This document shows, in pieces, positions 62,901-64,000 of a stretch of DNA of 64,000 nucleotides. The translations under genes were made by a program, and so were the position numbers. Under the pieces are notes generated by a model, which was not told the origin of the DNA, made no database searches, and saw nothing but the letters and a program-made list of their open reading frames with translations. Position 1 is the first letter of the stretch. Every line of letters starts with the position of its first letter. The stretch is from the NCBI RefSeq assembly GCF_000315625.1, contig NW_005434614.1:364404-428403 (forward strand). The letters run 5' to 3'. Source of the stretch: Guillardia theta CCMP2712 (lineage: Eukaryota > Cryptophyceae > Pyrenomonadales > Geminigeraceae).

Positions 62901-63523
62901 GCAGCAGGTAAACGACTTGCTGTCAGCCTCTCCCCCCCCCCCCTCGCCTCAACTTTCATCGTGTCCTGCTCCGTTGTTCACTTTGTCAAGCTGTTCCAAC
63001 CTTCCTGAAAGGTCCTTGGGGTCTACAAGTTTGAAAATTTGCTACCTCTCCTCCTCTCCTCTCTCCTCTCTCCTCCTCTCCTCCTCTCCTCTCTCCTCCT
63101 CTCCTCCTCGCTCCCGTCTCCTGTCTCATCTCTATGTTCATCTACGTACCGTGATCTCATTCCTGGCCTCGATCGCTGACATGTTATTTTCTCCTCTCCT
63201 TTGTGAGCAGCAAGGAGAAGTCAGGGGATCTGAACGTCTTCAAGCTCTACTTCCTCCATGCCCTCAATGCCGTGGTCGAGCTTGGAAGCATTGTTAGAAA
63301 TAAGGAGAAGGAGGAGGGGAAGGGGGAGGGAGAGGAGGGGCTGGCAAATCAGATGACAGCACGGGAGCTGGAGCTGAGTGAGAGGGTGCTGGAGGAGCTC
63401 CATCGATGTCAAGGGCACCTTACTGCTGCGCTCTCTTCCTCCAGCAGGTGGCTCAGACCCGTCAGAGCTGTCAAGCAGCAGAACATAACGAGAGGGGGTA
63501 AGGAAAGAGTTTCGAGGAGGTGA
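59908..63523 (+). CDS. PH domain fused to a single-repeat voltage-gated cation channel
   Basis: Start MSWWRDDGTGIMKGEV (ATG 59908). A PH domain spans about 60270-60760: VFHSQQTVDRYEAFLTCQNL, a VIPISTIQSVW strand, ENVFILFMAEH joined across an intron to DEDAERWSGAIRRLM, the C-terminal helix with its Trp. Then six helices: S1 WLNCAVLITYFAGNVVEVVF, S2 IAFSVFFTFDVCTSLY, S3 DFWNVFDIVMVSLSW, S4 MPLIRTIRLLKMVDVYRGF with three basic residues, and S5 STLLVTVMVYGIFAILV. The pore is TFSEALFTLFQ plus ISTFDDWTSIVREVE across an intron, and S6 is LIIAFTLLSLVV. The TFDDW sequence matches the T-x-[ED]-x-W filter of bacterial Nav, CatSper and EukCat channels with Asp at the selectivity position. A cytosolic EF-like region (SDMWEALRAEDKHWLTYEELKE) and a basic tail end at 63523. 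Confidence 0.8.
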
Positions 63524-64000
63524 GAGGAAAACAGGAGGAAGGCAGGTTTACTGCTGAATCAAGACTGTACAAGACCCCATGAGCTTCTCGGCATGTCTCG
63601 TTTCCTAAGGCATGCGACTCCCTTGCTCGAGCTCAGTCGTCTTTCGTCCTCTTCCTCGCTCAACCAGATGCTGAGGGGCTGAGAGAGGGCAGAGACAGCG
63701 AGTGAGGAAAGACGGCAGAAGATGCACTGTAAGTGCGGAAGGTCCATAAGTGCTGGCACATGAAGAAATGATTATGGCAGCTGTGAGGGACGGGGAGAAG
63801 GAAGGCGGCTGGTAATCAGGTGGGGGGAGGGAGCAGAGAAGAGGTGGGGTGAGTGGTGGAGGGGGGTGAGGGGAGGGGAGGGGAGGGGGAGGGGAGGGGG
63901 AGGGGGAGGGGGAGGGGAGGGGGAGGGGGAGGGAGGAGGAGGGAGGAGGGGGAGGAGGGAGGTAGGCGGGGGAGGGAGGGAGGGAGGTTGGAGGAGTAGG
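63524..64000. other. 3' spacer ending in GGGGAGG-rich tract
   Basis: 63560-63780 shows no supported gene. From about 63800 the plus strand is GGGGA/GGGAGG repeats to the window end, a potential G-quadruplex former. Confidence 0.6.

Noticed and set aside
1-64000. tRNA or rRNA genes
   Set aside because: I saw no cloverleaf with matching arms or rRNA core sequence by eye; a covariance-model scan would be needed to exclude a tRNA.

Overview
The window is eukaryotic nuclear DNA. Genes are cut by many very short GT-AG introns (about 30 to 100 nt) whose bodies are often simple purine or pyrimidine repeats. Genes are packed head to tail or tail to tail, and LTR retrotransposons are present. A phosphatase with a signal-peptide-like N-terminus ending in an AVA-F site suggests an alga with a secondary red-type plastid. 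Together with the intron style and TTTAGGG-type telomere-like tracts, I favour a cryptophyte (Guillardia-like). A haptophyte or stramenopile cannot be excluded. No database search was possible. Exon joins were inferred by reading frames and GT/AG borders.

Layout. 1-2158 (+): 3' part of a secreted or ectodomain protein ending in two LysM modules. 2201-7068 (-): a four-repeat voltage-gated channel with a Kv-like fold but acidic, non-TVGYG selectivity filters. 7167-8540: telomere-like repeats followed by a decayed copia LTR and 3' end. 8560-10690 (-): tandem GAF-domain protein. 10840-11045: CCCCTG hexamer array. 11861-12830 (-): internally deleted copia copy ending at a palindrome, telomere-like repeats and a 26-bp tandem array. 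13059-14307 (+): unknown ORF interrupted by a Ty3/gypsy element (14308-18241), which is itself cut off by a near-intact Ty1/copia element (18242-27347, minus orientation, 491-bp LTRs differing at one seen site). 27348-28080: GC-rich patch.

From 29 kb on the window is mostly host genes. 29043-31283 (+): prephenate dehydratase with ACT domain. 31441-31764 (-): small ORF. 32.1-33.1 kb: alternating G-rich/C-rich degenerate repeats. 33596-34706 (+): PHOSPHO-type HAD phosphatase. 34747-35859 (-): dimethylarginine dimethylaminohydrolase. 36781-38415 (+): unknown. 39030-42365 (+): coiled-coil/ankyrin protein. 42445-47703 (-): large Sfi1-like coiled-coil protein with a PDZ domain, containing a 100-N gap. 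47823-50214 (+): unknown protein with a C-terminal putative-Ig/cadherin-like region. 50.2-53.4 kb: small paralogous ORFs and GC-rich dispersed elements. 53466-57375 (+): coiled coil-C2-PH protein. 57484-59499 (-): SNAPC3/SNAP50. 59908-63523 (+): PH domain fused to a single-repeat voltage-gated cation channel.

Functional themes. Two very different ion channels lie at opposite ends: a four-repeat Kv-fold channel with a G-E/E/D/E ring, and a PH-fused single-repeat channel with a TFDDW pore. Between them are metabolic genes (phenylalanine synthesis, methylarginine turnover, a phosphatase), one snRNA-gene transcription factor subunit and several long coiled-coil scaffold proteins. The most unusual system in the window is, in my view, the four-repeat channel.
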